Source of the DNA: Hexactinellida sp. DTS-2022
Taxonomy: Eukaryota > Porifera > Hexactinellida
Length of the DNA stretch: 64,000 bases
NCBI GenBank assembly: GCA_028753945.1
Contig: JAPNXP010000007.1
Coordinates: 5,084,001-5,148,000, forward strand
Direction: 5' to 3'
Made by a program: the position numbers and the translations under genes. Position 1 is the stretch's first letter, and each line of letters begins with the position of its first letter. Of this stretch, positions 63,439 through 64,000 are shown piece by piece. The notes below the pieces were generated by a model, which was not told the origin of the DNA, ran no database searches, and saw only the letters and a list, made by a program, of their open reading frames with translations.

Positions 63439-64000
63439 GCTTGATAAGCTATTATTAGTACCTTAGTTGTTAGTTAATTAGTAGGGCGCCCTTGCTATAC
63501 ATATTTATCTGTATACTAATCGAATATCCTTCTTTGCTTGTAAGATTCTAGAATATTTGAACTTGTTATGTGTGTTAAACTATATTATATGTACTGAAAT
63601 ATTATATAAAGTAAACTCCATATATAGTAGAACCTCGTTAATACGAACACCTACGGATGGTGAAAATTTGTTCGCTTTATCCTGAGTTTGTATTAACTGG
63701 AGTAACACCTATTGAATAGCCATTGTAGGGACCTGATTTTGTGGAACTGTTTGTTCGTCTTATCCGGAAATTCGTATTAATCGTGTTTGACTAACGAGGT
63801 TCACATCCTAATTAGTTCCCACGTACGCTACAAACCCATAAATCGGTATATGTGTGTCTCATTTCATGTTGTCTTGCCATCTAAATTTGTGGGCGAATCG
63901 GATAAAACTGAGAGTTATTCCCAACTATGTGTCTTTATTAGAAAACCAATAGATCGTTGTCAGTCAGCGGATAAAATTACCCCTGCATGCAAATTTTCAG
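63439..64000. other. 3' flank of receptor 4 to window end
   Basis: No gene seen. It contains the MITE 63625-63803. The remainder is AT-rich unique sequence. Confidence 0.5.
63625..63803. mobile_element. MITE related to the CAGTAGAACCTCGTTA family
   Basis: The left end TAGTAGAACCTCGTTAATACG and the inverted right end CTAACGAGGTTCAC match the family at 15562-15712. The interior differs (ttgttcgctttatcctgag; ttgttcgtcttatccgg). The right terminus is worn, so the end is approximate. No ORF. Confidence 0.65.

Noticed and set aside
1-64000. Retrovirus-like, LTR or Polinton remnants
   Set aside because: No long direct repeats, polymerase, integrase or capsid motifs seen. The HerA-like ATPase was considered as a packaging ATPase but has no viral neighbours and sits in a host gene run.
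1-64000. tRNA, rRNA or CRISPR features
   Set aside because: No cloverleaf, rRNA-like sequence or regularly spaced direct repeat array was recognised by eye; a tRNAscan-SE run would be decisive for tRNAs.

Overview
The window is nuclear DNA of a compact, AT-rich animal genome. The evidence is animal-type genes (LYST, a MyTH4-FERM myosin, STK11IP, a PARP14-like enzyme, ZCCHC8, ASPDH), a local expansion of GABA-B-like class C receptors, and many short TA-flanked DNA-transposon derivatives (MITEs). A non-bilaterian, most plausibly a sponge, fits best. This is inference from gene content; no species-specific marker was seen. No RNA gene, CRISPR array or retrovirus-like element was found.

Layout. 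1-9168 (minus): a LYST-type BEACH protein of at least 3056 codons in one uninterrupted frame, running off the left edge. 9169-10387: a spacer with two abutting MITEs and a worn third. 10388-14493: a secreted PLA2-like protein and an S28 serine peptidase (both minus), then a divergent cytochrome b561 (plus). 14740-45678: a run of minus-strand genes with mostly short spacers: a coiled-coil protein, a FERM F2-F3 protein, POP4/Rpp29, a HerA-like ATPase, a single-exon class VII-type myosin, ZCCHC8 (about 14 small exons), a PARP14-like gene (6 exons), STK11IP and ASPDH (2 exons, with an intron full of MITEs). 46142-63438: a receptor cluster with four intact single-exon GABA-B-like receptors and fragments of at least two more.

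Gene structure is strikingly bimodal. The largest genes (LYST, myosin, STK11IP, receptors) have no introns within the window, while ZCCHC8 is cut into exons as small as about 29 nt. Multi-exon models were built by hand from splice sites and reading phase. The phases close in each model, but the middle exons of ZCCHC8 remain uncertain.

The receptor cluster is the most dynamic part. About 47.9-52.2 kb and 56.4-60.8 kb form a large inverted duplication of a tail-to-tail receptor pair. One duplicated receptor is intact on the right and eroded on the left. Patchy identity among the intact receptors, with divergence concentrated in the ligand-binding domain, points to gene conversion. Functional links between the unrelated housekeeping genes are not evident beyond shared orientation and close spacing.
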